A stretch of 64,000 bases of DNA from Trichoplusia ni (lineage: Eukaryota > Arthropoda > Insecta > Lepidoptera > Noctuidae), in assembly GCF_003590095.1 (NCBI RefSeq), contig NC_039494.1:7936001-8000000 (forward strand). Direction: 5' to 3'. A program made the position numbers and the translations under genes. A model generated the notes under the pieces. The model was not told the DNA's origin. It saw only the letters and a program-made list of their open reading frames with translations, and searched no databases. Shown piece by piece: positions 1 to 10,316 of the stretch (position 1 is its first letter; each line of letters begins with the position of its first letter).

Positions 1-379
1 CAAATCCACGACACTCTTTCCTGGACCACATGCTACCAGCCCACGCGGCAAGCTTTAAAATCGTACCAACGGCAACGTTTACCATAGAACTGTTTCGTAA
101 TATTTTTAAGCCGTTGTATACCAAATGTTAACCCTATCTATAATCCCATATTAATAACGCTAACTACGCGTGTTGACCCTCGAATGCTAGCGATTTTAAA
201 GGGTATAAAGTACCCCGGTCTAGCCCCGAGCTTAACGATAAGCTGTGTTTAAAAGACCTCAGACATTAAAGGTCACAATTTTAAGTGAATTTTAGGATTA
301 TAAGGGTTCCTTTCGCTTAAGGTACTTTTAAGGGCAAACGAAATGTATGTGTATCTTTTTTGTTTAGTTATTAAATTAA

Positions 380-724
380 CCTATAACCGCATAAGTGATT
401 CGATCACAGGTTAAACTATGCTTGACGCGGTTGGTCCGTAGATGGGTGACCATCTTTGTCAAAGCGAGTTCCTCCGTATTTCGGAAGGCACGTTAAATTG
501 TGGGTCCCGGCTGTTATTCCTACATCTTTGACAGTCGTTACAGGTAGTCAGAAGCTTGAAAAGTCTGACAGCCAGTCTAACCAAGGGGTGTCGTGTTGCC
601 TAGGTAACTGGGTTGAGGAGGTCAGATAGGCAGTCGCTCCTTGTAAAACACTGGTACTTAGCTGAAACCGGTTAGACTGGAAGCCAACCCCAACATAGTT
701 GGGAAAAGGCTAGGCCAATGATGA
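380..724 (+). repeat. 5S rRNA-derived SINE (HaSE3-like), near full length
   Basis: The head (about 400-455) resembles the internal promoter half of insect 5S rRNA: CGATCAC, GGTTAA, GACGCGGTTGGTCCG and GATGGGTGACC occur in the 5S order. A SINE body and a 3' tail ending in a GGCTAGG-type motif and a short GAT-rich run follow. The same body recurs at 4856, 14112, 36397/62701 and elsewhere. The family name is from memory; the 5S resemblance is seen directly. Confidence 0.8.
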
Positions 725-1261
725 TTTTTGTTCAGTTTTTCAGTATGTTTACAGTAGCTTTTCACAAACAATACAACAAGATAAATGATCATTTATTCTG
801 TGTCTGGGTGTTATTTACTTATCTATATTATGAGTGTATTTAGAAATATCTTCTAATATATAAAATTCCCGTGTAACGATTTTAGTTACCCCTCCTCTGT
901 AACGGCTTCACCGATTTTTACCAAATTTTATTTGTGTATTCAGTAGGTCTGAGAATCGACTAACATCTATTTTTCATACCACTAAGTGATAAGGGTTGTT
1001 CACACTATAATTTATTTTTATATTTTTTGGACGAGATTTTTTGTTTGTATTTTTTTATAATGTGGCATTAAAAAATACATACAACTAGAAATAATTTATT
1101 AGGCAAAACAACGTTTGCTGGGTCAGCTAAAATAAGTATGTTTATTAATTATCCTAGATGGATATTTGAGCCTAGATGGCGTTGTGTGAGAGTTGTGGAA
1201 CACTATTATTATTATTACAAAATACATGTGTAAGCTACTAAACTAGCTGTTGTGTTTTAAA
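725..1261. other. AT-rich spacer, nothing recognised
   Basis: This is AT-rich non-coding sequence with stops in all frames and no RNA gene or complete repeat that I recognise. Confidence 0.5.
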
Positions 1262-1512
1262 CTAGCTGTTGCCCGCGACTTCGTCCCCGTGGGTAGAAGA
1301 TATAAGTTATGATTTATACCTGCCCTGTTTTTTTCACATTTTCCATTGTATCTTCGCTCCTATTAGTCACAGCGTGATGGTTTATAGCCTAAAGCCTTCC
1401 TCGATGAATGGTCTATTCAACACAAAAATAATTTTTCAATTTGGAAAAGTAGTTTCTGAGATAAGCGCGTTCAAACAAACAAACTCTTCAGCTTTATATA
1501 TTAGTATAGATA
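1262..1512 (-). mobile_element. Short Helitron-like element, family A
   Basis: Read on the minus strand it starts near TCTATACTAATATAT and ends with a GC-rich hairpin (CGCG..GAAGTCGCG) followed by CAACAGCTAG. CTAG matches the CTRR end of Helitrons, and the flanking base is A on this side, as expected for insertion between A and T. About 250 bp, and one of about a dozen copies in the window. The long open frame across it is antisense to the element and recurs only because the copies are similar. Confidence 0.75.
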
Positions 1513-1639
1513 TAGAAATTCTACTAAATACAAACTCTGACATTTAGGAAATATACTTAAGAGACATCTGCAAAAAGCTTCCCTACATCCAAAGCTTAAT
1601 AAACAGCCGGAAATGACGTCCCGAATGCACGGACCATAA

Positions 1640-1725
1640 ACAAATGTATAGAGCTTATGGACCGTAGAGCAATTACTTCCGGTTTGTACACAAGTGATAG
1701 GGGGTTCGATTCCCAGCTATTGTTA
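1640..1725 (+). repeat. tRNA-like promoter remnant
   Basis: A good B-box (GGTTCGATTCC) lies at about 1706-1716, but no cloverleaf can be drawn with confidence. Probably a decayed tRNA-derived SINE head. Confidence 0.3.
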
Positions 1726-1794
1726 TGGTAAATAAATGGATACTTCAGGGTAGAGATTAAGAGGTTGATATGACTTGCTGAACTTGTAAAACTG

Positions 1795-1885
1795 CACTGT
1801 GGAGTTTGTTGCGACCGACGTTTGTTTTTCATAGCAAGGGCACTTAGGAAGCCGTGTATTGTGGGCGATACGGGGAGCTGTCTAT
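1795..1885 (+). repeat. Low-copy dispersed repeat, pairs with 15177-15262
   Basis: The stretch from GGAGTTTGTTG through GCACTTAGGAAGC to GGGCGA..GGG.GCTGTC is shared with 15177-15262. I do not recognise the family. Confidence 0.5.
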
Positions 1886-2303
1886 AGATGTATTATACTT
1901 TCAAGAAATACAATTTGGTAGTCTATTTTGTATAAATACATTTTTGATTAGATAGAAAAATATTTTGTGTTTTAATAGTTTTTGGAAATGTATCAAAATC
2001 GATATAAAAGTTTGAAAGTCAAGATCTATCCAAAGGTTCGCAGTTTATGAGATAACAATTTGATAACCAACGGACGGACGGAACTAGACAGACAGACGGA
2101 CAGCAGACTATCAGCAAAATAGTTCCATTTTCCAACCTTAAAATACTAACAGACACATATACAAGGTCCGGTACAAACAATGTCACGACACAGCAACTTT
2201 ATGTTATAAAAATTGCAACTGTGTGACAGAGACAGCGCGATATACTGTGTATCGTTCTGTCCCGCTTCTACAACAACTATCCAAACTAATATTATAAATG
2301 CGA

Positions 2304-2355
2304 AAGTAACTCTGTCTGTCTGTCTGTCTGTCTTTCTGTCTGTCTGTCTGTCTTT
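2304..2355 (+). repeat. (CTGT)n microsatellite inside the Helitron-like element
   Basis: An interrupted tetranucleotide run of CTGT units starts about 20 bp inside the element end, the usual position of microsatellites in Lep1-type elements. Confidence 0.8.
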
Positions 2356-2557
2356 TCTTCACGCCTAAACTACTGAACCGATTTGTGTGAAATTTGGTAC
2401 AGACATAGTTTGAAACTTGAGAAAGGACATAGGATAGTTTTTATTACAAAAAATAAAAATAAAAAATAAAATTTATTACGGACATACTATATAATAGTGC
2501 CATCTATTGGTCAAATGTCGAGCTGTTCCTATGCTCCGTAGATAGATGGCGTTAATC

Positions 2558-2983
2558 GCGCAATGGTGTCATTACACGTGTTCGGTTCATGTTATTGTTT
2601 TAATTCATCGGAAAATCCATCAGAAAAATGTAAATAAACAGTAAAAAGGTGTAAAAAAAATAATATTAATATAATAAAAGTTTTACTACAAAGAAAATGC
2701 TCTAACGGAGTATAGATAATTCTATTAGTACTACGCGCAATGGTGTCGATCGTTACACGAGTTCGGTTCATGTTGTTTTAATTCATCGGAAAAAAGTAAA
2801 TAAATAGTAAAAAGGTATGAAAAAAATAATAAAATAACATATAAAAAATATAATACTACTTTTAGTACAAAGAAAATGCCCGAACGGAGTATAGATAAAT
2901 AATCCGAGTTGTCACTATGGTCGATAGATGGCGTTGGGATCGAAATAGATCGCGCTATGGTTTCGTTACACGCATTTGGTTGG
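2558..2983 (+). repeat. Tandem repeat within the Helitron-like element
   Basis: The unit starting GCGCAATGGTGTC..TTACACG.GTTCGGTT and ending ACGGAGTATAGATA occurs at 2558-2718 and 2735-2896. A third, truncated start (GCGCTATGG..TTACACGC) lies at 2952-2983. Units are about 160 bp plus spacers. Confidence 0.75.
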
Positions 2984-3295
2984 ACATAGGATAGTTTTTA
3001 TCCCAAAAATCCTGCGGGAGCGGGAACTTCTCAAAAATCCCGCGAGATCGGGAACTATGTGAGTAAAACCAAAAATCTGCCGGAAGTCACTGTTCCACGC
3101 GAACGAAGTCGCGGGCAAAAGCTAGTATTACTATAAAACGTGGTGGTATTCTCTGGTGGTATGACCAGTTACTTGTACCACATACGACAGAGAGCTCGCG
3201 TCCGTTGTCCGGCATTCCGTTATGAAAGGGTTTCCATTGTTGCACGGTAATGAAAAATGTTGATTGTGTTTAGTAGTACATAGATTTATATTATA

Positions 3296-3567
3296 CTAGC
3301 TGTTGCCCGCGACTTCGTCCCCGTGGGTAGAAGATATAAGTTATGATTTAGGTATACCTGCCCGGTTTTTTTTTCACATTTTTCATTGTATCTTCGCTCC
3401 TATTAGTTGCAGCGTGATGGTTCATAGCCTAAAGAATTCCTCGATGAATGGTCTATTCAACACAAAAATATTTTTTCAATTTGGACCAGTAGTTCCTGAG
3501 ATTAGCGCGTTCAAACAAACAAACAAACTCTTCAGCTTTATATATTAGTATAGAAGTATAGATTATA
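3296..3567 (-). mobile_element. Short Helitron-like element, family A
   Basis: The CTAG end is at 3296-3299, preceded by A. The opposite end carries the doubled TCTATACTTCTATACTAATA variant read on the minus strand. Internal sequence is close to the copy at 1262. Confidence 0.75.
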
Positions 3568-3885
3568 CTAAGTTCAACTCCGATCTCAGTAGGTTATTAT
3601 TGGTTTTCCTGTTCTCCTGTTGCAAAGAGACAATACTGTTTTTGTTAGTATGTTTTAAGTTTATTGCTCTATTGTATTTTTAACTTCAAGCACATGTAAC
3701 TTAGTTAATGTAGTTTTAGATTCTTTCTAGCACTTATCACTTCTTTTGTGAATGCTGGTTAACCAGTAATTGGCGACTGTGTAAGTCTTAGACATAATTA
3801 TCAATATACATAAGCATTACTGTACACAGAAGCTGTTGGTAAACCTATATAAATAAATAAATAAATTGAAATTTTAAATATCTAA
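3568..3885. other. Spacer, nothing recognised
   Basis: AT-rich unique-looking DNA with no coding or RNA signal that I can support. Confidence 0.45.
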
Positions 3886-3889
3886 AATA

Positions 3890-3985
3890 AGCCCACTAAC
3901 GAACCCCTTCCAATGTGGAAGGATTTGGGGGAGGCCTTTGCCCAGCAGTGGGATCTAGTAGGCTAGGAAAAAAAAAATCCCCTGA
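3890..3985 (+). repeat. 3' tail of a lepidopteran non-LTR element
   Basis: GGGGAGGCCTTTGCCCAGCAGTGGGA followed by a short A-rich run is the recurring 3' tail also seen at 13835, 28041, 30656 and, inverted, at 39800. Confidence 0.6.
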
Positions 3986-4290
3986 CTATGTTAGTTTGAA
4001 TGTCAACTGTTTAGTTTTTTTTTCACAACTTTCATACAACGCCATCTAGTCTCAACCTAAGCAGAGCTTGTATTATAAATACTATTTAAGTGATAAATAT
4101 AGTGACATATTTCTTAATACATATTATAGATTATAAAAAATAAAGATGAAAATAAATTTGAATGGAGTGACATTTTTTTATTTTATATTTTAAATCTAGT
4201 ATTCTCCATCAGACTCACATTTTAGAACCGTGCACCTAGACTCATTCCTGTAATTTTTATTTTTTAAAAGTGTATGGAATACGGGATATC

Positions 4291-4539
4291 TATATACTAA
4301 TATATAAAGCTGAAGAGTTTGTTTGTTTGAACGCGCTAATCTCAGGAACTACTGGTTCGAATTGAAAAATTCTTTCTGTGTTAAATAGACCCTTCATCGA
4401 GGAAGGTTTTAGGCTATAAACCATCACGCTGCGACGAATGGGAGCGAAGATACAATGGCGAATGTGGAAAAGACAGTGCAGATATAATTCATAACTTATA
4501 TCTTCTAACCACGCGGACGAAGTCGCGGGCAACAGCTAG
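4291..4539 (+). mobile_element. Short Helitron-like element, family A
   Basis: Starts with a TATACTAATATATAAAGCTGAAGAG end and finishes with hairpin plus AACAGCTAG. The base after CTAG is A rather than the expected T, the one exception among the well-preserved copies. Confidence 0.75.
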
Positions 4540-4855
4540 AATTAAATAAAAACTTTTGAATTCTAAGTCAAATAGGTAAGCCAAATAACTTGCTTTGTTC
4601 AACAAATTAAATGACAGTCCGTCATTGACGTATGACAATGCGAACATTGAACAATATTTTATGCAGTGCATATTGCGTTTGATTGCTGTTTCTCAGAAAC
4701 AATGATACAAACTGACACCCGTGGCAATCGTACAGATTAACAAGTATTGTTGTTTTAATATTATAACGATCTTTCACTTCATTTTAAATCATCAACATTT
4801 TAGAATACTCAATATTTACCAGAAAATAGCCACTTTAATTACCAGGATGAAAGTG
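4540..4855. other. Spacer, nothing recognised
   Basis: AT-rich non-coding DNA. I see no gene or named repeat. Confidence 0.45.
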
Positions 4856-5209
4856 GCTCGTGGCTAAGCTATAACCGAAGTGAATCGATCACAGGTTAAG
4901 CTACGCTTGACGCGGTTGGTCCGTAGATGGGTGACTATCTTTGTCAGAACGAGTTCCTCCGTGTTTCGGAAGGCACGTTAAATTGTGGGTCCCGGCTGTT
5001 ATTCCTACATCTTTGACAGACGTTACAGGTAGTCAGAAGTTTGAAAGTCTGACAACTAGTCTAACCAAGGGGTATCGCGTTGCCCAGGTAACTGGGTTGA
5101 GGAGGTCAGATAGGCAGTCGGTCCTTGTAAAACACTGATACTTAGCTGAATCCGGTTAGACTGGAAGCCATCCCAACATAGTTGGGAAAAGGCTAGGACG
5201 ACGATGATG
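4856..5209 (+). repeat. 5S rRNA-derived SINE, best-preserved copy
   Basis: A short leader is followed by the 5S-like block at 4886-4935 (CGATCACAGGTTAAGC, then GACGCGGTTGGTCCG, then GATGGGTGAC). Then come the body with GGAAGGCACGTTAAATTGTGGGTCCCGGCTG and the tail ending in GGCTAGGACGACGATGATG. Probably transcribed by Pol III from the 5S-type internal promoter when young (known for 5S-derived SINEs; inferred here). Confidence 0.85.
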
Positions 5210-5516
5210 CATGTACTAAAAAACAGAAGGATCGGGGATTAAGCAACGTTTGTTGCAGTCATTAATTTGACGGGAGACCAATATGACTTGTAACGCGAGA
5301 CCGACTCGCACATTAACGGATTTTTTCATATTTTCACACAGTATTTGTTTCATCATAATACATATATAACAAACAGACAAATGCGCGTATGTATTACAGT
5401 CACGAACATAACGGTTACAACATAACCTCTTTTATTTTAAAGTAGGTTAAATGCCATTGTCTGACATGACTCACTGAGAGTTACTCGTAAAGTTGACCTC
5501 GAGTATTATAATAACA
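5210..5516. other. Spacer, nothing recognised
   Basis: No coding sequence, RNA gene or identifiable element seen. Confidence 0.45.
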
Positions 5517-5800
5517 CTAGCTGTTGCCCGCGACTTCGTCCGCGTGGTTAGAAGATATAAGTTAGAATTTTTGAACGGAAGCCCTCGAAGATGAATATTT
5601 TTCCTCGATTTGCCACATTTTCCATTGTATCTTCGCTCATATTACTTGCAGCTTGATGTTTTATAGCCTAAAACTTTCCTCGATGAATGGTCTATTCAAC
5701 ACAAAAAGAATTTTACAATTCGAACCAGTATTGCCTGAGATTAGCGCGTTCAAACAAACAAACAAACAAACTCTTCAGCTTTATATATTAGTATAGAGTA
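5517..5800 (-). mobile_element. Short Helitron-like element, family A
   Basis: The CTAG end at 5517-5520 is preceded by A and the other end is TATATATTAGTATAGA. It belongs to the GTCCGCGTGGTTAGAAG subfamily shared with 35375 and carries a short AAAC-type repeat near its distal end. Confidence 0.75.
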
Positions 5801-5837
5801 TAGATATAGATATTGGTGTAACCCACAGCTGGGTATC

Positions 5838-5895
5838 TTGTCGTACGTTTGATGTACACCCTGGTGTCAGAGTGTATCCCGCCCGTAGTCCTCTG
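5838..5895 (+). repeat. Short repeat shared with about 27220
   Basis: GATGTACA.CCTGGTGTCAGAGT is shared with 27220-27255 and with its copy-2 counterpart. The family is unknown. Confidence 0.35.
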
Positions 5896-6009
5896 ACGTG
5901 ACGCAACACACACTTGAAACATTCTCAGCTGTGTCGCGCCTCACTTTGTTTTACTTCACCGTGTTTAGCAATTGATAGGTACATTAACACGATAAGACTT
6001 TTTTGCGCG

Positions 6010-6078
6010 CAGAGATTCGAACCAACGACCTTTGACTTTAACACTCCAATGGTTACTATCACTAGGCCTTCATTTAAA
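6010..6078 (-). repeat. tRNA-like SINE head remnant
   Basis: On the minus strand a B-box GGTTCGAATCT is preceded by CTAGTGATAG, resembling an A-box region. No intact tRNA fold, so a decayed tRNA-derived SINE is likely. Confidence 0.35.
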
Positions 6079-6608
6079 TGTTATTTCCCAGTCGAAATAA
6101 ATTTAAAACCCTATCATTATACATATTAATTTATCTTTATATAATTACGAGTACGACATATGTCACACAACTTCTAAACGGCTGGACCGATTTGAATGAA
6201 TTGTTCATCGCAACGGAAAAACCGAAAAGCCTTTTAGCCTACATACAAAAATACCTACATTTAAAATCTAAACGAACTTGTATGTACTTGAAAAGCATAC
6301 CCCTCTTTCCACAGTCGGTCTATGAACTAGTCAGAGTAAATATTAAGTGTAGTAATAAATTCAGTCGGAACTAACTCAGCCAGGCTAATAACACACACTT
6401 AGGTTCAAAACTTACTATTCCATAGTATATTACGAGCTACGTTCAACTTGAACCAGGAAATTAAACGTACGGTTAACTGGAAACTGTTTCAGTTAAAATT
6501 AACTGTTTACTGACGAATAGTTATAAGTTTAGGTAGTTTGGTTTACGTATTTTATAGATGTTTAGTTTCCAGGGATTATTATGTACCTAAAATCTACCAG
6601 AAAATCCC
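6079..6608. other. Spacer with chance open frames
   Basis: Short open frames here have no domain signature, and the part from about 6150 (CTAAACGGCTGGACCGATTTGAATGAA) resembles degraded Helitron-like internal sequence. Confidence 0.4.
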
Positions 6609-6826
6609 TACTAATATTATAAATGCGAAAGTAACTCTGTCTGTCTGTCTGTTACGCTTTCACGTCTGAACCACTGAACTGATTTTAATGAAATTTGGTA
6701 CAGAGATAGAGTTTACCTTGAGAAAGAACATTGGATAGTTTTTATCCCGGACTTTTGAAGAGTTCTCTTGGAAACGCGATATAAACGACATCGACGCGGG
6801 CGAAGCCGCGGGCTGTATATTAGTAT
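6609..6826 (+). mobile_element. Lep1-type Helitron-like element, short form
   Basis: Starts ACTAATATTATAAATGCGAAAG and carries TGAAATTTGGTACAGAGATAGA and the 3' hairpin GCGGGCGAAGCCGCGGGC. The CTAG terminus is degraded. Confidence 0.8.
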
Positions 6827-7002
6827 TTAACAGACAGTTGTTTATGAAATAGAGATTGGTGTCAAACCGACGGACAGACAGCGGTGTCTTACTTCTTTCT
6901 ATGGCATAGTTTCCGAACGGATTCAGCGATTACAATGAAGTTTCATTTGTATTGAAAGTGAATTTATTTGCAAGTGATAAGAACATTCGCACATCTATAC
7001 TC

Positions 7003-7265
7003 TATACTAATATACTAATATAATTATAAAGCTGGAGACTTTGTTTGTTTGTTTGAACGAGCTAATCTCAGGAACTACTGGTCCAAATTGAAAAATTCTT
7101 TTTGTGTAGAATAGACCATTCATCGAGGAACGCTTTAGGCTATAAACCATCACGCTGCGACTAATGGGAGCGAAGTTACAATGGAAAATTTGAAAAAAAC
7201 AGTGCAGGTATAAATCATAACTTATATCTTCTACCCACGGGGACGAAGTCGCGGGCAACAGCTAG
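7003..7265 (+). mobile_element. Short Helitron-like element, family A
   Basis: Starts TCTATACTAATA and ends with hairpin plus AACAGCTAG followed by T, which gives the expected end structure. Confidence 0.75.
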
Positions 7266-7593
7266 TTTTTGATAAGATTTTCTGCAAATATACTACTTAC
7301 CACTTACTTATATAATATATATGTCTTAAAATTCAATGTCAACTGTCCTTAACAGTCCTTTAAATCAGTCATCGGTACAAATGACCCGTGACATAGACAA
7401 TGCAGAGCTAACCCTTCAGTGCCTTGACGATCGACCATAAACAACGGAAGTTAGTCGATAAGTAGACCGAAACCATAGATTGTAAACTGGTTGAATGTCG
7501 GTCTTTTTAGAGTTCCGCATTTGTTTTATGAAAGACAATTTTTTGGTGAATCTTGTCATATTTTATTGTTTTTTGGGGAACATGAATCCTGCA
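7266..7593. other. Spacer, nothing recognised
   Basis: Non-coding AT-rich DNA. Confidence 0.4.
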
Positions 7594-7708
7594 AATATTA
7601 TAAACGCGAAAGTTTGTATGTATGGATGTTTGTTCCTCTTTCACGCAAAAACCACTGAACGGATTTAGACGAAACTTGGTACACGGATAGTTTATAACCT
7701 GGATTAAC
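7594..7708 (+). mobile_element. Lep1-type Helitron-like fragment
   Basis: The 5' part only: AATATTATAAACGCGAAAGTTTG, then CACTGAACGGATTTAGACGAAACTTGGTAC. It truncates after GGATTAACACAGGATAG. Confidence 0.65.
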
Positions 7709-8113
7709 ACAGGATAGATTTTTTTTATTTTTTTTTCGTGTAAATAAATTGATCATCTTCAGTCATAGGTTTACTTTTAACCAACAGCAAGATGGTAAGA
7801 TCTGATCATATTAGATTGAAAAATATTACTCTCCTTTGACGTAGTCGGGTAAAGTTTACTCTATACGGAACCTTTTTTGTAACAAAAACTAATCAATGTA
7901 TTTCGCAACCGAATTCATTTGAATTAATTATTGATAAGCAAATTAGTACAAGTTCACGTTATCAAAAGCAATATATTTGTTAATTAATTAGGTTTAACGA
8001 TCAAGGACTTCCAGCTAAGTTTGCGAAAAAAGATGTTAAAGAATTAATTGTTTCATTTATTCTAAAATTGTGAAATATTGGATTGCTGAAATGTATTGTC
8101 AATTTATATATAA
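7709..8113. other. Spacer, nothing recognised
   Basis: AT-rich non-coding DNA. Confidence 0.4.
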
Positions 8114-8357
8114 CTAGCTGTTGCCCGCGACTTAAGATATAAGTTATGATTTATACCTGCCCAGTTTTTTTCACATTTTCCATTGTATCTTCGCTCTTAA
8201 TAGTCGCAGCGTGATGGTTTATAGCCTAAAGCCTTCCTCGATGAATGGTCTATTCAACACAAAAATAATTTTTCAATTTGGTTTGGACCAGTAGTTCCTG
8301 AGATTAGCGCGTTCAAACAAACAAACTCTTCAGCTTTATATATTAAATTAGTGTAGA
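8114..8357 (-). mobile_element. Short Helitron-like element, family A, hairpin deleted
   Basis: The CTAG end is preceded by A, but the GTCCGCGTGGTTAGA part of the terminal hairpin is missing. The rest matches the family. Confidence 0.75.
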
Positions 8358-8374
8358 TTTACTTATACTCCCCC

Positions 8375-8440
8375 GTAACAAATACCTACACGGGGATTGA
8401 ACCCGCGACACGTCGCGCGTAATAGGTTTAGGGTGAATCT
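8375..8440 (-). repeat. tRNA-derived SINE fragment
   Basis: On the minus strand GCGCGACGTGTCGCGGGTTCAATCCCCGTG contains the B-box and flanks of the SINE family at 12885 and 31398. Confidence 0.6.
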
Positions 8441-8950
8441 TCAATGTCCTTTGAGGATAATGACGAGTTAAATGTAATTAAATTAATTTTCATTTTTGTT
8501 TATGTTTGGCGTCACACGAGATTTCAAATCACTATATCCACTCTTTTTTTAGTTACTGTTCTTTTCGGAAATCTGTATGACGAACTAAACGGTTTTTTTA
8601 TCACATACTCTATTGAGCATCTTCTATTTGGATTGTAATCACTGTATCCACTAATTTTTAGTTACTGTACTTTCTGGAAATCTGTATGACGGACTTTACT
8701 TTTGTCAAGTATCCTATTGACCATTTTCTAATTATTCTAGTAATTTCACTTGCCAAGCGGAGCTTTATACGCAGTATAGGAAAGGTTCTATCACTGCTAT
8801 CTTTCCCCCACTAGCCCCTCTCGCCTTACCCCCGTTTATACGTGATAACTCATTCGTACCCCATTTGATGATAATACGCTCCTACTGAATACATATGAGG
8901 ATGGTCTTTTTACTTGGAAACATACGGGATGTTGTTACGAACTGGCACGA
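8441..8950. other. Spacer with an imperfect internal duplication
   Basis: TCACT.TATCCACT..TTTTTAGTTACTGT and GAAATCTGTATGACG.ACT occur twice (about 8528-8585 and 8638-8695), pointing to a local duplication of about 110 bp. No gene seen. Confidence 0.5.
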
Positions 8951-8952
8951 AT

Positions 8953-9085
8953 GTCACAATAATGTTGTAAAACGAAAGTATGTGATTGTGTTTGGATGTT
9001 TGCTATTTCTTCACGACGAAACAACTACACCGATTTTAATGAAATTTTTGTATGGAGATAGCTGAAGTCTTAGATTAAAGTATAC
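8953..9085 (+). mobile_element. Degraded Lep1-type Helitron-like fragment
   Basis: AACGAAAGTATGTGATTGTGTTTGGATGTTTGCT..TTCACGACGAAAC..CTACACCGATTTTAATGAAATTT follows the Lep1 internal order. Confidence 0.5.
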
Positions 9086-9270
9086 GTATACACGTGTGTA
9101 TTACCAAGTAACTATCACATGCTAAACGGTGAAGGGAAAATCGTGAGGAAGACACAAATTAGAATGTTTTAAAAGTGCCTGAAGATACATCAAAAGCCTA
9201 TGATTGGTTAAAAATTAGACACCATGTAGCATTACAAAATGACCCAGACTTCGACTATCATAGGCATGAG

Positions 9271-9362
9271 AAAAATGCTCGTCATACGCGAGCATCGAAC
9301 CCGCACAGTGTATTAGGAAAGCCACTACCACTTACCACTCGACTATCAGTGCACTCCATGAT
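9271..9362 (-). repeat. tRNA-derived SINE head
   Basis: On the minus strand an A-box TAGTCGAGTGG and a B-box GGTTCGATGCTC are correctly ordered, with about 45 bp between them. Confidence 0.6.
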
Positions 9363-9569
9363 AATAATAATAAACATATTTGTAATTGTAAAGTTCTATA
9401 TTACTAATGTTTGCAGTTGTCTTCGCCCAAAATAATCTCCCGTATGTTTTCAAACAACTGCAATACTGGCTGCATACGCATTAGTCATTTAAACGATTCT
9501 GATATTACTAGACCCAGGCTAGCTTAGATGACGTCATGCAAAATGGCGGCGACGACCAGGGCTTGAAGA

Positions 9570-9680
9570 CAAGTTACATGTCTCCTCGCTAACGCTGACG
9601 AATCAACTCAAATGTATTGAACTGACGAGTCAAAGTCACGTCACTTGTCAAATGTATCGTCACTCCAAAATTTCGACTTT
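9570..9680 (+). repeat. Short MITE-like repeat, family E
   Basis: The block TACATGTCTCCTCGCTAACGCTGACGAATC followed by TTGAACTGACGAGTCAAAGTCACGTCACTTGTC recurs at 14436 (inverted), 19221, 30407/56726 and 34988/61294 (inverted). No open frame. Probably a fragment of a non-autonomous DNA transposon. Confidence 0.65.
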
Positions 9681-10316
9681 GGGTTGGTCAAAAGACTTAC
9701 AGAACTGAACACTTCGTATGGAAGTTGACATGACACTCGGAAGGAAAAAAATTGTTTGTTTGTTTACGCTTTAGTTTTAAACGCCTGGTTCAATTTTGAT
9801 AAGTTTTGAGGAAATGTTTACCTATAATTAGACACACAGTCTACTATTTACGCAACTGCGATAAAAGACAGCCATGTCTTTATACCTGCAACGAAGATCA
9901 AAGCGAGTGTTGCAACAATAAAAAAATCTATCAGAATCTATCCCAAACAGCCAAATCGTTTAAAAGAAACTGTCTCAAACAATTGGGGCCAGAAAAACTG
10001 TGAGAATGTCCCCAAACGGCCGTGATAGGCGCAGGCCCAATTAAGGCCAATCTTGGTATCAATTACTGGGAGAGACACTTTAATAGGCTTAATTTCACGA
10101 CATCTATGTATTAGGATTAAAGAGGCTATTTTCTATGACACATTTTTATTACGAGACTGTCCTGGTCTGGTGATCAAAAGCAGTCGCTAAGCTTTAAAAC
10201 TGCTTAAGGTATTTAGTAAATAAAAAATAGGTAGATAAAATATCTGTTTAGTCCGAGATATAGATTTCCAAAAAATATTAATTTTATTTTCTCTTTATAC
10301 AAAAGAATAATGGGAC
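9681..10316. other. Spacer, nothing recognised
   Basis: Non-coding. The short open frames have no recognisable features. Confidence 0.4.

Larger units (their letters stand above)
2285..3125 (+). mobile_element. Long Lep1-type Helitron-like element
   Basis: It starts with ACTAATATTATAAATGCGAAAG, the hallmark 5' end of the lepidopteran Lep1 family, and carries the conserved CTGAACCGATTT..TGAAATTTGGTACAGA block. It ends with a GC-rich hairpin and AAGCTAG followed by T. At about 840 bp it is far longer than the roughly 210-bp copies at 6609 and 42016, because it contains a TGTC microsatellite and a tandemly repeated core (2558-2983). Confidence 0.75.

Noticed and set aside
1269..1547. Recurrent open frames of about 80 codons beginning PATSSPWVEDISYD at 1269, 3303, 4290(-), 7007(-), 12342(-) and 43871(-), which look like a conserved small protein family.
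   Set aside because: They are all the same strand of one short Helitron-like element, antisense to it, starting at TTG-type codons and ending in flanking DNA. Similarity reflects element copying. Copies with deletions (8114, 45047) break the frame freely.
2304..2355. CRISPR-like regular repeats.
   Set aside because: It is a simple tetranucleotide microsatellite inside a Helitron-like element, and the organism is a eukaryote.
4886..4940. A genuine 5S rRNA gene.
   Set aside because: Only the internal promoter half is 5S-like. The 5' and 3' parts are replaced by SINE sequence, and copies are dispersed, not tandem.
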